From: Paulownia fortunei
Taxonomy: Eukaryota > Streptophyta > Magnoliopsida > Lamiales > Paulowniaceae
Direction: 5' to 3'
Assembly (NCBI GenBank): GCA_019321725.1
Contig: CM033110.1
Coordinates: forward strand, 14,377,278 to 14,441,277
DNA length: 64,000 nucleotides
The notes beneath the pieces were generated by a model. It searched no databases, was not told the origin of the DNA, and saw nothing but the letters and a program-made list of their open reading frames with translations. Below, in pieces: positions 36,309 through 49,857 of this stretch (its first letter is position 1; each line of letters begins with the position of its first letter). The position numbers were made by a program, and so were the translations under genes.

Positions 36309-39024
36309 ATGGGAACTGAAAAGTCAATTTCCAGAGGATGGGGATGGTGGCTTCTTGTGCTGGTTATTGGGATTCTTGTCATGGCTGCTTCTTACATCAC
36401 TCTCAGGAGGGATTTTGGGCAGTTGAATGTTTTTCATCGTTCTCGGAGGCATCCATGGATTTTCGACAAGTATGCTGATGCTCTAGGCATTGCCCTGCAG
36501 TTTTTTGATGTTCAGAAATGTAAGGAAATGCATCAAGTCTTGAATCTTGATCTGTTTTACGAATGTTCTTCACCTAATAGTACTGTGTTTTAGCTGTTAA
36601 TATTAAACTTATGTTCGTATTATTGACATGGGCTTGAACCGATAACTAGCGTTGTATATGTCTGTTTCTGCAGCTGGTAAGTTGGTGAATAATAGGATTA
36701 CATGGAGAGGAGATTCAGCTTTAGGAGATGGCAGAGAAGAGAATTTGGATTTGACTAAAGGACTATATGATGCTGGGGATCTCGTTAAGTTTGGATTTCC
36801 TATGGCATTCACTGCTACGATTTTGTCGTGGGCTATTCTTGAGTATGGAGATCATATGAAACAGCTGAAGGAGCTGGAGAACGCACAAGATTCGTTAAAA
36901 TGGATCACCGATTATCTCATCAATGCACATCCATCTGCGAATGTGCTCTATATTCAGGTTTCTTACGTTTGTGCTTTAATGTGAATTGGTATTGCAGCAC
37001 ATCAGTTTAAAACTAGCATTCTTTTTAATTGTTAGTTTGAGGTGTTTTGTGTTCTTACAAGGAACATACTCTCTTGCTCTCAAGTCAAATGTGTGGGATT
37101 CCCCATTGTATAGCCAGTTTTATATTCCTGCACAAGGAAATGCTGATGAGTTTCTCCTTATTCTTGTGGCAGGTGGGTGACCCTGAATTGGACCACAAAT
37201 GCTGGGAAAGACCTGAAGTAATGACAGAAAGAAGACCTGTAGCACAAGTGAATACATCGTATCCTGGATCAGATGTTGCTGCAGAAACTGCAGCAGCTAT
37301 GGCATCTGCCTCTTTAGTATTCCTATCTACCAACCCTGCGTATTCCAGACTGCTGCTCAAGCATGCCCGACAACTATTTGCTTTTGCAGATTCTTACAGA
37401 GGCTCTTACAGTATCAGTATCCCACAAGTGCAGAACTTTTATAACTCGAGTGGATATGGTGATGAACTCTTGTGGGCGGCAGCTTGGCTTTATCATGCTA
37501 CTGGAGACGAATCATATCTCAGATACGTGACTGTTCAAGGAAATTTCTTTGCTAATTGGGGAACAAAAACATGGTTATGTTGGGATAACAAACTTGCTGG
37601 AACTCAGGTATCATGTAATTCTTTTTATAGTTTTTCAGTAGCAAAATATCTAGTTTGCTGTTTTAGGCTCAAAGTTACCCGTTCATCGTTGTCTGTCTAT
37701 TAATCAGGTTCTACTATCTAGAGTAAATTTTTTTGCATCAGAAGATATCCAAGGCCAAGAAAGTATTGCTCTGCAGCTGTATAGAAAAACTGCTGAGGCT
37801 GTTATCTGTGGGCTTCTGCCAAATTCTTCGTCAGCAACATCTCGTAGAACAGAAGGTAGTCCAATTCTTTTCTTGTCTCTCTTCACAAAATAAATGATTG
37901 GAAAAAACACTGGAAACACAAGGTAAAAGGAAGGAAAGATAACAAGATTTGGTTAGAGTCTAGAGCCTCTTAAAGATTCTAACTCAATGAGACTCGATTG
38001 AGATATCTCTGATCCTAGTCTAGCTGGCTTCAAGGGCTATTCAAATCATCAGAGACTTCATTGATACACATTTCCTTCTTAAAATGCATTCATCTTAATT
38101 TCATTTTGATGCAGGTGGACTTATATGGGTAAGTCAGTGGAATCCGCTGCAATACTCTGTCGCCTCTGCATTTCTGGCACTCGTTTATAGTGATTATATG
38201 CTCACCTCCCACACAAGAAATTTATACTGTGATGGAGAGCTCTATGAGCCAATGGACCTACGCAATTTCGCCATTATGCAGGTATTTTATCATCCTGATC
38301 CTGCCAAACTATGTTCGAGGGGGTGATGGGAGGGGCATAGTGGGGAATAGTCTCCTTTCTAGTTGACCAATAGGTTAGAATCATAAGGAAACATTTCTCT
38401 GCATGTTATATGGATTCTACTTCTGCATAGTTATGCATAACCACAATGCCTATCCAAATATAGGCCACAAAAGTTACATTTATAGCTACAAAGATGTTAC
38501 ACATTTTAACTGTCTATCAAACTCCAAAAAGACATTGGTTTACCAGATGCCACAAGGCAATGAAAGTTGCCTCAAAGTCCCTCATTGGTCTCAAGTTATC
38601 TATCTCTTCCTAGCTTGGAGGGGCAAAGATTACATCAAAATTCAATCTGACAATCCTCCATTTCTGCTGACCTCATTACAATCTCCTTCAGGCAGATTAC
38701 GTGTTAGGCAACAATCCAATGAAGATGAGTTACCTCGTGGGCTATGGAAGCAACTACCCTCAATACGTACATCACAGGGGTGCTTCGATCCCAACGGATG
38801 CTAACACAGGCTGTAGTGATGGATTCAAGTGGCTGAATTCGACAGATCCCAACCCAAATGTAGCAGTTGGAGCACTTGTGGGAGGACCATTCCTGAATGA
38901 TACCTATACCGACTCCCGGAACAACACAATACAAGCTGAACCAACCACTTACAATAGTGCAGTCTTGGTTGGTCTCCTTTCAGGGCTCATCACCACTTCT
39001 TCAGTAGCTCAATCCTTCTTATAA
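36309..39024 (+). CDS. Membrane-anchored GH9 endo-beta-1,4-glucanase (Endoglucanase-10-like), 6 exons
   Basis: Exons are 36,309-36,519, 36,674-36,957, 37,173-37,607, 37,708-37,855, 38,115-38,281 and 38,692-39,024, all GT-AG. They join in frame to 1,578 nt, or 525 residues, the usual length for this subgroup. Residues about 11-31 (WGWWLLVLVIGILVMAASYI) form one hydrophobic anchor, suggesting a type II membrane protein or uncleaved signal. The GH9 catalytic domain follows: YDAGD with Asp103/Asp106, histidine signature GYGSNYPQYVHHRGAS (His442), and the final signature with Asp489 and Glu498 (TDSRNNTIQAEPTTYN). It hydrolyses beta-1,4-glucan, acting on cellulose or glucan in wall formation. No stop or missing catalytic residue is seen, so it is probably functional. 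It resembles Arabidopsis GH9B7-type proteins; the exact orthologue is not assigned. Convergent with the coiled-coil gene. Confidence 0.95.
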
Positions 39025-39976
39025 GTCTTGTTGAGTTAGCTGAACCAACTGTTTTTCCAGCATTATACATTACAGAAGCGCTAGCAAACTGTACATAAAT
39101 GGCTACAAGTTAACAACATACATGAGCCAGTTTATGAGCTAATCCTACCTTTCTGATGGTAAACTTGTATGTCAAAATTTTAAAATATCTAACTTTTCTT
39201 TTATGTGTATCATAACAACCAATTGAAAACACAAATAAAAACGGGACAAACACAATAAAAGAATACATGCTTTTGCAACAGTTCACAAAAATAGATATAG
39301 CTTATTGTGTATTTTGTTCCATTTGTTGGTTAGGAGGCACTTTGGATGATGGGAGTCCACTCTCTCTATCTAGCAATTTTCCATGTAACTATTTTGTTTC
39401 ATTTAGCTACATAGTTTACATATTATACTTTTATGTTTTGCTTACATCTTGATTATATAATATTATGTAAAAATTATGGCTTCTAGTACAGTTGAGTTTT
39501 AGTATAAGAAATTAAAGTCTCTTTTGTCAGCCAGCTAGCATTTGAACTAGAAAATAATCAAGCAAAAAATCATTTATGACAATGTATTTTCCCTTGATAC
39601 AAGGAGCAAGAACTTTTCCATACATGATTTGCCAATTGAAAGAGTGAAGTATACGGGAACTTCAATTGAAAATTTAACAAGCAAGAGAACAAGCCAATGG
39701 TTACTACAACGAACAAATACAACTTAATCACACATTGCACCCAACATAATGGAAAAAGGTCCTGACAGTACAAGCTTTGTATCCAATCAACTGAACACTT
39801 CTCAATGAGGAAATACAACAAAATAGCAAGTACATGTTCCTTACAGCAGTTTGAAAATTAAAAGCCAATGTGAAATTTGTTTGATACACTGGCTTCAGTG
39901 TGCTGGCAAGGGCTGCACGTTGCAGGTGGAGTTGCAGAAGATAGGCAGCTCTCTTTAAGGAGTTAAGCATGTCAAA
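39025..39976. other. Shared 3' region of two convergent genes
   Basis: Contains the 3' UTR of the GH9 gene (candidate AATAAA near 39,233) and, from about 39,570 to 39,976, the likely 3' UTR of the minus-strand coiled-coil gene. Nothing else was recognised. Confidence 0.4.
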
Positions 39977-42900
39977 CTAAATGTTGGAAGCATTCAGTGC
40001 CATAACCTTGCACTGCTCATTCATGGCCACAAGTTGGGCCTCTTTCTTGTCCAGTAGAGCACTCAGCCTCACATTCTCTTCCATGAGTTTCTGGACCTCA
40101 GCTTCCTTCTGCATCTTCTCATTTTCCAACTGCGCTGTTTTTGCAACAAGCCTGGTTGTATCCAACAGAACTAAACAAAGTAAATTCCCAAATAGAAATT
40201 TTGTTTTCGAGCCTAACACAGTCAACAATATTTCTTAACAAACATAAAAAGGAGTGAAATTTTTTAAAACATGGAGTGCTCATTATAGTCGCAAATTGGT
40301 TTATCAGAATTTAATTGGTAAAAAAATAGAAAAAAAAAAACAGAAAATGAAAAAGAAAATCTGTAATTAGCCCTTTAAACCTTAGATTGTTATATTTAAA
40401 GAAACAGCATTTAGTTTATAAATGATGACTGTTCCAATCATCCTCAATACCTAGAAAATAAAACAACCCGACAAACTGTAAGATTGCTTCAATCCGATTT
40501 TCTAACAGATAAGAACAAAACAGTTTTAGATAATAAAGGGTTACTTAATTTGATATTAGAATGCTCATTTTCAATACCATCAAGATATGCTGACTCACCG
40601 AATGTTGCAAATATCAGTTACATACTTCACCAAAATAACATATTTTTCCACTTTAGTATATGCACTACTACCTAAAGGCAGAACCAGGAGGCAGGCACCA
40701 AGACAATTTATCTTAACTTGAACTAGAGACAAGTTAATTCTTCTCTCTAGCATTGAGTGCTTTAGAAATTTTTCAAGCTAACCAACCATATATAATCAAG
40801 CATTAATACATATCTAGCACTCTAGTATCTTCCTTTTGCCAACAATATGCAATCAAAGAATTTCACTGAAGCGAAAACGGGTAATGGTTAGCAGTTAGCT
40901 TCTAAAAGTACATTGGAGGATGTCTGTGGAACCCCATAACTTATTCCCAGGTTAACAACATTTTTTGCGCATCTGATTGAATATCCTTGCTCTACGATAA
41001 TCATGTGAACGTTATAACTCTAACGTCTTGTGTAATGATGATCCCTGTAATGTATTTATATCCCATGGAAGAAAATATTCAGATCTCTAGTGATGTGAAA
41101 AAGGTCGTCACTTACGCTATGTTTGGATCTTGGATTTTGGTGAGGAAAATACCGAGGAAAAGGATTTTCTCACTTCCAATGATGTAACTTTGTGCTTTAC
41201 GCTTTTTACACTGAGATTTCCTTTACTTTTTCCTTACTATAATTCAAGGTTCAAACATAGTCTTAGGGAGCCGCAATCTAAGTTAAAGAGCACGGGTACA
41301 GGAAAGAGAAGGGGGAGGCGGAGCTTTACAGAATGAATTATTGTAGTGGAGAAACTTCAGGTGCATTTTGCTTTTGTAGGATCAAATGTGCATGTGCAAG
41401 TAGTTAACAAGCAGGTTGACAGCACAACTGATTTTTTCTGATGAAAATTCCCATAAATCAATAGACCTACAAGTGGAATGCGCATAGGCAACTCACATTC
41501 TGCACTCATAATGAATAAAAGTCCCTTTGGGAAATTCCAATCAGTTGTCAAAATAGTGTTCCTCTCCGTCTAGCATATTTCCTTAAAATAGAGAAGAGTT
41601 TCTGCAATAGTTAAAATAAGAAAGGCTTTATGAGCTCTAATACGGGCGGAGTCACAAAATATCTATCTGGAGTAGTTCAACATCAGCATGTTGAAGATGG
41701 CAACTCAAAAACCAGCTAAAAATAATAGAGAATGCCTGGAAAAATAATTCTTCTCCATATGGTGACAAAATGACAAGTCACTCTGCCTATCCAGAGCTTG
41801 CCAACAACAACCTTGCAGCATGAACACCCATCCTGTTCACCTCCCATCATTTTTTTAAGATATATAATGGGAATCGCATGCATTTATTCATGAATATTGA
41901 GTTATCTCTTCCTTAATTTTACATTGTGGTTTATGTGTGAACATAAAATCCACGCGCTCACAGTGACAAGCTTGTTAAACATTTAATCCCAAATATACTA
42001 TCATTTGCTATCTTGGTTAGCAAAAGAATATTTCATAATTATAAATTTTACCGCAACTTTCAGAACCTTCTTTTACTTTTTAATCTTTTCTTTTTCTTTT
42101 CTTTACAGTTGGTTGGAAGATGTTCAAAAAAAAAAATTAAAAAGTTCCTATAAGCTAAGGCACGCATTTTGTAGTGCCTACTCTTTTATAAGGAATGATA
42201 TTTTTGTTGGCTTTAATTATATAATCTTAATGCTGTTCCTTTCATGATATAAACCACTATTGCATCTAAATGCTGATAAAACGAGACACTAAAAGATGAC
42301 ATTTTGTATCACTGTGGAAGGGAATCATACAGAAATTCTGAAGTTGCACAAAGACCTTCAACAATATTGTGCTAATATAAAATAAAGCTAAACTTCAACT
42401 AAGCCTTAAAATTAGAGAAATAAAATCAATAATTCAATCCAATCATCAACTGAAGGTGTTCTAACAAAAGCTGAGCCATGATTTACACAAGCCAAAACAA
42501 CAAATAGGGAAACTAAATCAATATAGGGAATCCTGATCATATAATACACAAACAAAATTCTCGTCTAAACAAAAAAAACAAAGGAAACTAATGATCAAAA
42601 GAAATTTTCAAAATCTAGTCTTATGGTCTATATACAAGCAAATCTAGTCTACATATAATTATTTATATATCACATATAAGAGTTCTTACAAATTTATTAT
42701 AATAAATTCCTCGAACTATAATTCGTATTTGTCCAATTCACAAGCACCCTAACTTTAGAATTGCATCCACCATAGGAATAAGCTAGATATGTTTGTCATC
42801 CGACAAAGCAAAATGTTCTACTTCCTCCTACTTGTGACACTACAATTGCATCTGCACAAAGTTCCATTAACCAAAAAAACTGCCCTCTCCAGGCAGCAGC

Positions 42901-45900
42901 TAGTGTCTGGAGCTTCTTGGCCTTGCCTTCTAAGATAAAGACCACATTACCCTAAATATCCACACATTCTCATTGTCGCTCAAAATCCAACTTAAGGACT
43001 AGTCGCCTACAATTAAATTCAAAACAGTTTTGGACTTGTTCCTTTGACGGCAACCTGGAATGTTGAATGAGCTATGGACTTCCAAAAATTGCAGCAAATC
43101 AAAATATTATATCTAACAATTATCTACAGAATTCATAACATAGGATAACCTTGTAAAATCTGCTATTTCTTAGTAATTTGGAATGTAAATATTCAATATC
43201 CCGTTAAGGAATCAAACCTACGATTTCATCACACAACCCCAAAAGGCTTGAAAGCTCTTACATTTTCTTTATATCTGAGTTCTCCCCTGAAAATCAAAGC
43301 ATTGAGTTTAAATATACTCCTAGGCCCCAGCTTTCCTAATTGCAGGGGGGCTATATATCCTGAATCTAAAACTAAATATAAAGACTACTAAAATATATCC
43401 AATCTATTTGCGATACCAACTAAATAAATTCATCCAGCCTAAGACTGTTGGAAGGATTCTGCAAGTGCTATAGGAATTTAAAAATTGTTCCTGGAAATAA
43501 CAACAATTGAAGGATCATTTCCTTTTAGCTTGTCCAAAACCTACTTTACATTTCTTTATTCTTGATCCTTTTATTGTCTTAAATCATATTTTATCAGATT
43601 TCAGTAACGTATGTATTGCATATTGCCTTATTGAATAGCCGGAGATTGAATAACTTGTATCTCCACAGTTATCGCATATGACAATTAGAGTAAACATTTC
43701 AGGTCACAGCAGAAGAGTTTCTGCATTCTCAATTTATTGGACTAAGGAATACAATCCTGAACAGTGCATTTCTTTCACTAACTTCTTAGTTGATGTAAGC
43801 AAATGTATCAATAGCGGATATTTTTTCCCTGGAAGAAACCCCTCTGGTGCCCGTTAAATGAAACATTTACCTTTCCAAAACAATGCACTTTTCCCCAAAT
43901 CTAATAGAGGTTCCTGCACATATATTGGTAAGTGCATATTTTGACATATTTTTATATCAAATCATTTATACTTTCTTTGTTTTATTCTTGTTAATATTAT
44001 AATTTTATTAATGTTTTGTGTTAGGAAATCAATGAACAAAAAGAGATCAAAAAGAGCCAAAATAAAACCAAAGAAGAGAAACACATTTCGTACCAAGTTG
44101 GGAGATAATATTTCATTGGATCAAAGAAGCATCAAAATGACCATTTTTGTCTAAGTCCATCATGTGTAGATCAAAATACAAGAAATCACTTAGGCTTTGC
44201 AAGTGATTATTGGGCTCAAAATAGTAGTTTTCATATTTTGGGCATAACTCCATGTTCAAAAGTCCTAAGGACCTGAATCTTGTTTCATTTAAAAGCCAAA
44301 AGATAGAACTACAACTTTGCTCTTGGAAGTTCAGCATAATTCAGTCTTGATTATAGCAAAAAAATTGTCCAAGTGTGTGCATTGGAAATGATCTATCTAT
44401 GCTGACACATTTCCTTAAATTAAACATAACTTTCTCCCTCGTAGTTGGAATTAGGTGATTCAAGTTGAAAAGTAAAGCTAACAGAAAAATACACAGCTTT
44501 CATGTTGATCACTTTTCCAAAATCAGCTGATTACATAGAGAAAAATGTGTAACAAAATTCGAATCTGAAAAGAACATGTGAATTTAGAGTACATTTAAAG
44601 TTAATTTGGAGTATATTTGGAAATACCGAATTAGGCATTCTTCTACTATAAATAGGGGCTCTTGGATGTCATTGAAGACACACAAAAATGCTTAGAGGGG
44701 GAAAGAAAGTTTTGTTGTTGTCTTTCTTTATGCTAAATTTTATAGTAATAATGTAAATTTTCTAGTAGTATTAAAAATATATTTTCTAGTTTTTCTATTT
44801 TTAGTCATTTCTACTTTCATTATATCTTTTTAAATTTTATTTAATTGAGAAGAAAGGGTGAACCTCTTAATGGAGTAAGTGGAACGGTTATAAAGGTGCA
44901 TAATGTTCAAATGTGTTGTATTATTGTTTTAATTTTTGATTGAAATCCTCCTTATTTTGTGGTAATTTTTTATTTATGTACCACCAATAACACAACAAAT
45001 ACTTGGGTTTATTTAGCTTATTGTATGGTTCTACTCCACCAACTGCTAACATAAAACCTTGATTTGTTGTAGATAAAAGTGTGCATAAATACTTGATCCC
45101 ATAAACAAGTATTAGTGTTAAAAGATAATTTGCAAACAATAAAACAATATTATGATTACCTTAATGCATGAGTTATTTGATAACATCTTCCCATTAGTGA
45201 CAATATTATGTATGGATTCAATAGTGGCATTTAAAATAGGTAAAAAAAAAAAATTAAGAACGGATCCCTAATTCTGAATACTTTTATTACTTTAATTTCT
45301 TAATTATAGCATATTTTTTTCTTTATATTCTAAACCACATAAGCCCACCTTTTAAGAAATATAATCCTGAAAACTTCAAACAACTTCCCTGTAGATCTAC
45401 CTTAGACTTCCAAGACATTTATTATTTGACACAACCTGCACTTAGGTTTGCAACCTTAAAGTTGTAACAAGTTTTTGGCGCCATTATCGGGGAAGGCAAG
45501 GTAAGTATTCAAGTTTGTAAATATTGTGTGTTTGTTTTCTTTACGATTATATATTTATATGGTATCGTAATCATAATTCTCATCATCTAGCTAGAAATAA
45601 TTCTAAAACTTTATTTGAAAATTTGTTTGAATCACATCCAATACTTCCACCATGGTGTGAAAATAAAAATCAACAAGTACGTACCATGCGTTATTACTTG
45701 CAACCTTCTCGAAATTCTTCTCCTTCTTGATTCATTTTTCCTCTCAATGTAAATAACTTTTGATTCAAGCCACGTATGATCCCTTTACTTCCTAATTTCC
45801 ATGGTTTAGACTTTGAAAACCCTTACTTGCATCTAAAAGAATTTGATGAAGTATGTACCACTTTTGAAGATCAAACTTGTACAAATGAGATTGTTAAGCT

Positions 45901-48900
45901 CAAATTATTTCTTTTTTTTCAAAAAGATAAAGCAAAAACTTGCTCAACTCTTTAAAACCTAGGTCAGTTGGCACTTAGTAAGAAATGCAAGCTGAATTTT
46001 TGAAAAAGTTCTTTTCAAGTCATAAAACTAATAAAACTAATGCTTTAAATAGATAAATCTAAAAATTTTCTCAAATTTCTAATGAAGCTTTCTTTCAATG
46101 TTGGAAAAGATTTAAATATTTGTTAAATTCATGCCCACATCATGATTTTGAAAAATAGTGCTTAATTAGTTTATTTTATGAAGGTTTAACTCCAGAAACA
46201 AAACAATTTATCGAAACAATGTGTAATTGTGAGTTTCTTGATAAAGAATATGATGAAACCCTAGAAAATCTAGACTATTTGGCAAAAAACTCACAATCAT
46301 GGCATAGTGTTAATTCTTCTGAACGTTCTATTATATCTAATATTGCTAATAGTAATAAAGAAAAATATTACCTTAATCAAGAAAATGATCTAAATGCTAG
46401 GATTGCTAGTTTAATAAAAAAAGTTGAGGCCATAAAACTCAAAAAAGTAAAGAAAATCAGATTTGTGTGAGATGAAGAAGTTTGTAGCATTTGTGAACTT
46501 ATGGAACACTCCATCAATGAATGCCCAAATATTCCAGCATAAGCAAATGTCATGAATACATTCAAAAAGCCTTTTCATTCTCCATATTTTGAAACTCACA
46601 ATCCACAATAGAAAAATCATCCCAATTTTAGTTGGCGAGATGAGAACCTTACCCAACCGCTACATTCACAAAAGCCACCAAACTTTCCTTCTTATCCAAC
46701 TCCACATACAAAATCTCTTGAGAAATTCTTTACAAGAATTTATGCATGCACAAACAAATATCAATAACCAGACTACACAAGACATCAATGAGATCAAAAG
46801 CACACTTTCAACACTAACAGCTTTTTTGCGTACTCATGAAAAAGGTAAATTTTCTGCTCAACCTCAACATAATCCTTCCACTCAATGTCATTTTTCTTCT
46901 TCAGGTGAAAATTCAATCAAGGAGACTAATTCGATCACAACTTTTCGAAATGGAAAAGTTATTAACAATACTATTCATCCTAAGGAGAAGAATCCAAAAT
47001 CGGTAACCACTCCTAAACCTCTCTCATACTTATGTAACACCTCCACCTTTTCCCAATAAGTTAGCAAATTTTTAAAAAAATAGGCAAGAAAATGAGATTC
47101 TTGAGACTTTTCGAATAGTGGAGATGAAGTTATTGATGCAATCAAACAGGTGTCTCAATATGCTAAATTCCTCAAAAAGTTATGCACTAACAAATGGAAG
47201 GTAAGGGGGATGAAAAAGTAAGTGTGGGGGAGAATGTTTCAGCGGTTCTTCAAAGAAAACTGCCTCTAAAGTGTAAGGATCCGGACACTTTTACCATCCC
47301 TTGTACCATTGGTAAGACCAGATTTGAAAAATGCATTTTAGATTTAGGAACATCAATTAATATTGTCATATTCTATTTATGCTTCTCTAAATCTAGGACC
47401 TTTAAAAGAAACTGGTGTTATCATACAATTGGCTGATAGACCTAATGCATATCCATAGGGGTTGTGGAAGATGTTCTTGTGTAGGTGAATGACTTAGTTT
47501 TCCCTACTGATTTTTATGTTCTTAAGATGGAGGATGACATATGCCCTAATCCTACACGCATTCTTTTGGAAAGACCATTCATGAAGACAACCCGAGCTAA
47601 GATTGATGTTCATGATGGCACTCATACTATGGAGTTTGATGGCGAGGTTATAAAATATAATATTTTTTAAGCCATGAGATATCCTACTAATGTGAATGTT
47701 GTTTCTGCAAATGTTGTTTCTGCAGTTGACATTAATTACCTTCTCCTAAACGCGTGTCCATAGATTTTCACATATCCTTATGTGTCAACATTAATTGCCT
47801 TCTCCTAATGTGAGTCATGATGGTTTTAAAACCATAGACACATATTATAGCAAGCAAGTTGTTTGAAGCATTTGTCCAAAATAGTAAAGTATGAAGCTCC
47901 AAGAGTAAAGAATGCACCAGTACTAAGAGGATAGTTGCCAATCTAAATTCATGATCTCATATATCAGCAATGAATAATACTTATACAATGGACAGCTCAA
48001 TGCAATATGTGATGAAACGAATGCAAGAGTGCATAAACCAGCAGCTATGATGGTTAAATGTGGTGTTCTTTTTTGAAGTAAAGTGGCTTGTACCCAAGCA
48101 AGAGTTTGGCAAGAACCCCTACCTCTTTATTAACTTTCAAAAAGTTCACAAAAGGGGGGGTTTTCATCCTGACCTCCATGTTTATATCCACAGTATTCAT
48201 AAATGTATCTTTAAGCCATCATAAAAGCAAAAAAAAAGCACTACTTCCCTTACGACTCAAATGAAGGAGAACATTAAATTCTGAAAGGGAAAAGATATCT
48301 TGTCAACTAGCAAGACGGTTACAAGTGGTCAACAAAAGGCAACGTGTTCCAATGTCGAGTTGCTAGAGTTATCAAAAGTATTTAATACGTAATTGTAATT
48401 TCCCTTCCCAAAAGTTCCACTATTAAAATTTCCACAATCATGTACAATGTAAGATGGCATAACAAGAATAAAGCACAAGACTTTTGGTGGAAGATGTTGC
48501 CTTTGGGATACAGAGGGCTACTATAGCAGAAGATGTCAACAAGAAAAAGTTTGTGAAAGTGGCAACTGGGTAATTCAAAAGAATCATTCTTAATCTGATT
48601 CTTTATAATTGCGATTAAGTGAAACCAACATGTTTTCTTGAGAATTCAATACTTAATTGGAAACATTTCTCAGAACTACGCAGGGCTTCATTGCAAAGCA
48701 CTTTAGCAATATTCCATTTTTGGCTCATCTCTCAGCATAAGTTAGAATTAAATATATGTTTATTTCCTTCTGCTAAGGAGAAGGGGGACTTGAATACAAA
48801 GTAAAACAAAATAGTACAAGCACAAATTTGACATGAATAGAAATTAAAATTGAAGGCAAAGCAAAACAAATGAAAAAAATTGAATAGTAACTACTGCTAA

Positions 48901-49857
48901 TCACCATGAGCAACTAACAAACAGTAAGCATTAACAACAAGGAAAAAGAAAGTATTCCAAAATCCAAAAAAGATAATAGAACTTAGAACACACTGACCGT
49001 TCAAAGTGCTTTTCAATTGTCTGAAATTGCTTCTCTGATGAAAGTAGTGTTTCCCTTACACTAATCAGAGTACTGACATAAGATTTCAGGGATTCAAAGT
49101 CTTGCTTAACACGGCAAAGCTCCTGCTCATTTTCGGCAGCTCTTTGCCTTTGTCTAGAAGTTTCTTCAACCAAATCTTCGACCCTCTGCCTCATCTCATT
49201 CAAAATACTATTTGTACCCATCGCAAACTGTTCCATCTCCTCTAATTTTACAGACATGTTCTCAATTTGAACTGCCTTCTTTTTAATTTCTTCCTGCCCT
49301 ACTGTTACCTTTTCCTTCTCAATAGCTGTTTCAGATTCTGCCATGATAACTCTCTTTACAAGAGTTTCCATTACATCTGCTACTATTTGAACACTTTTGA
49401 GTAGTTCACTAATATAAACTCCATCTTGTTCATCAAAAGAACCTTCCTGACTACTAAGTGCTGTCCATGTTTCCTCATCTGCACTGTCAAAGGAAGAAAC
49501 ATCTACATTCCTTGACCATCCAGACAATGGCAAACCATTTTTATCAACAAGGCCCACACCATCTAATTGTTTGATACCACAAGATGTATGAGCCAAATGA
49601 GGAACCGCCATGATTCTGGCTTTGGATTTCAAGTATGTCAATAATGTTGCAGAAGTTTTGACTCTACGCCAGAGAACATTTAGTTCCTTCTTTGCATCTG
49701 CCTCTGACCCTTGTATACAAGCTTTTACCTCTGTAAGCTTCTCTTGCAAGGCATCCACTTGGGACTGGCTTCTCTCCATCTCCTGCTTCCAGTTAGTCTG
49801 TGTTTGGTTTAACTGTGATTTCAAAGCTGGCACATCAGTATCTTCCTCCGCTGCCAT
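39977..49857 (-). CDS. Coiled-coil protein gene (paramyosin-like, function unknown), 2 coding exons
   Basis: Coding exons are 49,857-48,998 and 40,151-39,977, joined by a GT-AG intron of 8,846 bp; the split CG|G arginine codon keeps frame. The product is 344 residues. It starts MAAEEDTDVPALKSQLNQTQ, has heptad-rich acidic/basic segments over most of its length (for example SQVDALQEKLTEVKA, EEIKKKAVQIENMSVKLEEM, KTAQLENEKMQKEAEVQKLM), a serine/acidic linker near residues 115-145, and ends KVMALNASNI. No enzyme motif, signal peptide or membrane segment is seen. It matches the kind of plant protein annotated as paramyosin-like or uncharacterised coiled-coil. The intron holds an Athila fragment and a MITE. 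The exon join is strongly supported by continuity of the coiled coil. Confidence 0.85.
40152..43925 (-). other. Intron of the coiled-coil gene, 3' half
   Basis: No additional exon could be supported. It contains one MITE (41,115-41,262); the remainder is ordinary AT-rich intronic sequence with many poly-T and poly-A runs. Confidence 0.5.
41115..41262. mobile_element. Tourist-like (PIF/Harbinger-type) MITE, 148 bp
   Basis: The left end CGCTATGTTTGGATCTTGGA and the right end, reversed, GACTATGTTTGAACCTTGAA form a 20-bp imperfect terminal inverted repeat. Both sides are flanked by TTA (41,112-41,114 and 41,263-41,265), the PIF/Harbinger target. Length and lack of coding fit a MITE. It lies in the intron of the coiled-coil gene. 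Confidence 0.7.
43926..45469 (+). repeat. 5' LTR of the intronic Athila-like element
   Basis: 1,544 bp, begins TGGTAAGTGCATATTTTGAC and ends AAGTTGTAACA. It is collinear with the 5' LTR of the minus-strand copy along its whole length. Confidence 0.85.
45476..45494 (+). other. Primer-binding site, tRNA-Asp type
   Basis: TGGCGCCATTATCGGGGAA, six bases after the LTR end, complementary with two or three mismatches to the plant tRNA-Asp 3' end. Confidence 0.85.
45522..47060 (+). pseudogene. Athila-type gag, broken
   Basis: Stops fill 45,730-46,215. The frame then reads MCNCEFLDKEYDETLENLDY, ENSQSWHSVN-like sequence, SSERSIISNIANSNKEKYY, and a CCHC knuckle VCSICELMEHSINEC near 46,480-46,525. After a frame change it continues PNRYIHKSHQ and the C-terminal part. 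It is the structural protein gene of the element, now dead. Confidence 0.8.
47194..47670 (+). pseudogene. Athila-type aspartic protease, broken
   Basis: Reads DPDTFTIPCTIGKTRFEKC and ILDLGTSIN, then frame changes, then MNDLVFPTDFYVLKMEDD, ILLERPFMKTTRAKIDVHD and MEFDGEVIKYNIF. This corresponds block by block to the minus-strand copy at 22,311-22,875. One GRPF-type motif reads ERPF here. Confidence 0.8.
47746..48997 (-). other. Intron of the coiled-coil gene, 5' part
   Basis: No exon or repeat could be supported. A duplicated short phrase ACATTAATT(A/G)CCTTCTCCTAA occurs at about 47,729 and 47,790, close to the right end of the Athila fragment. Confidence 0.4.

Larger units (their letters stand above)
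43926..47745 (+). mobile_element. Truncated Athila-like element in the intron, antisense to the host gene
   Basis: 5' LTR, tRNA-Asp type primer site, gag and protease follow in order on the plus strand, and similarity stops around 47,745. No pol and no 3' LTR are present, so the element is 3'-truncated. It is the same family as the minus-strand element at 17,829-26,187, judged by matching LTR termini, gag phrases and protease. The right boundary is approximate. Confidence 0.8.

Noticed and set aside
37085..37360. Minus-strand open frame opposite GH9 exon 3
   Set aside because: It is the antisense shadow of the spliced endoglucanase exon.
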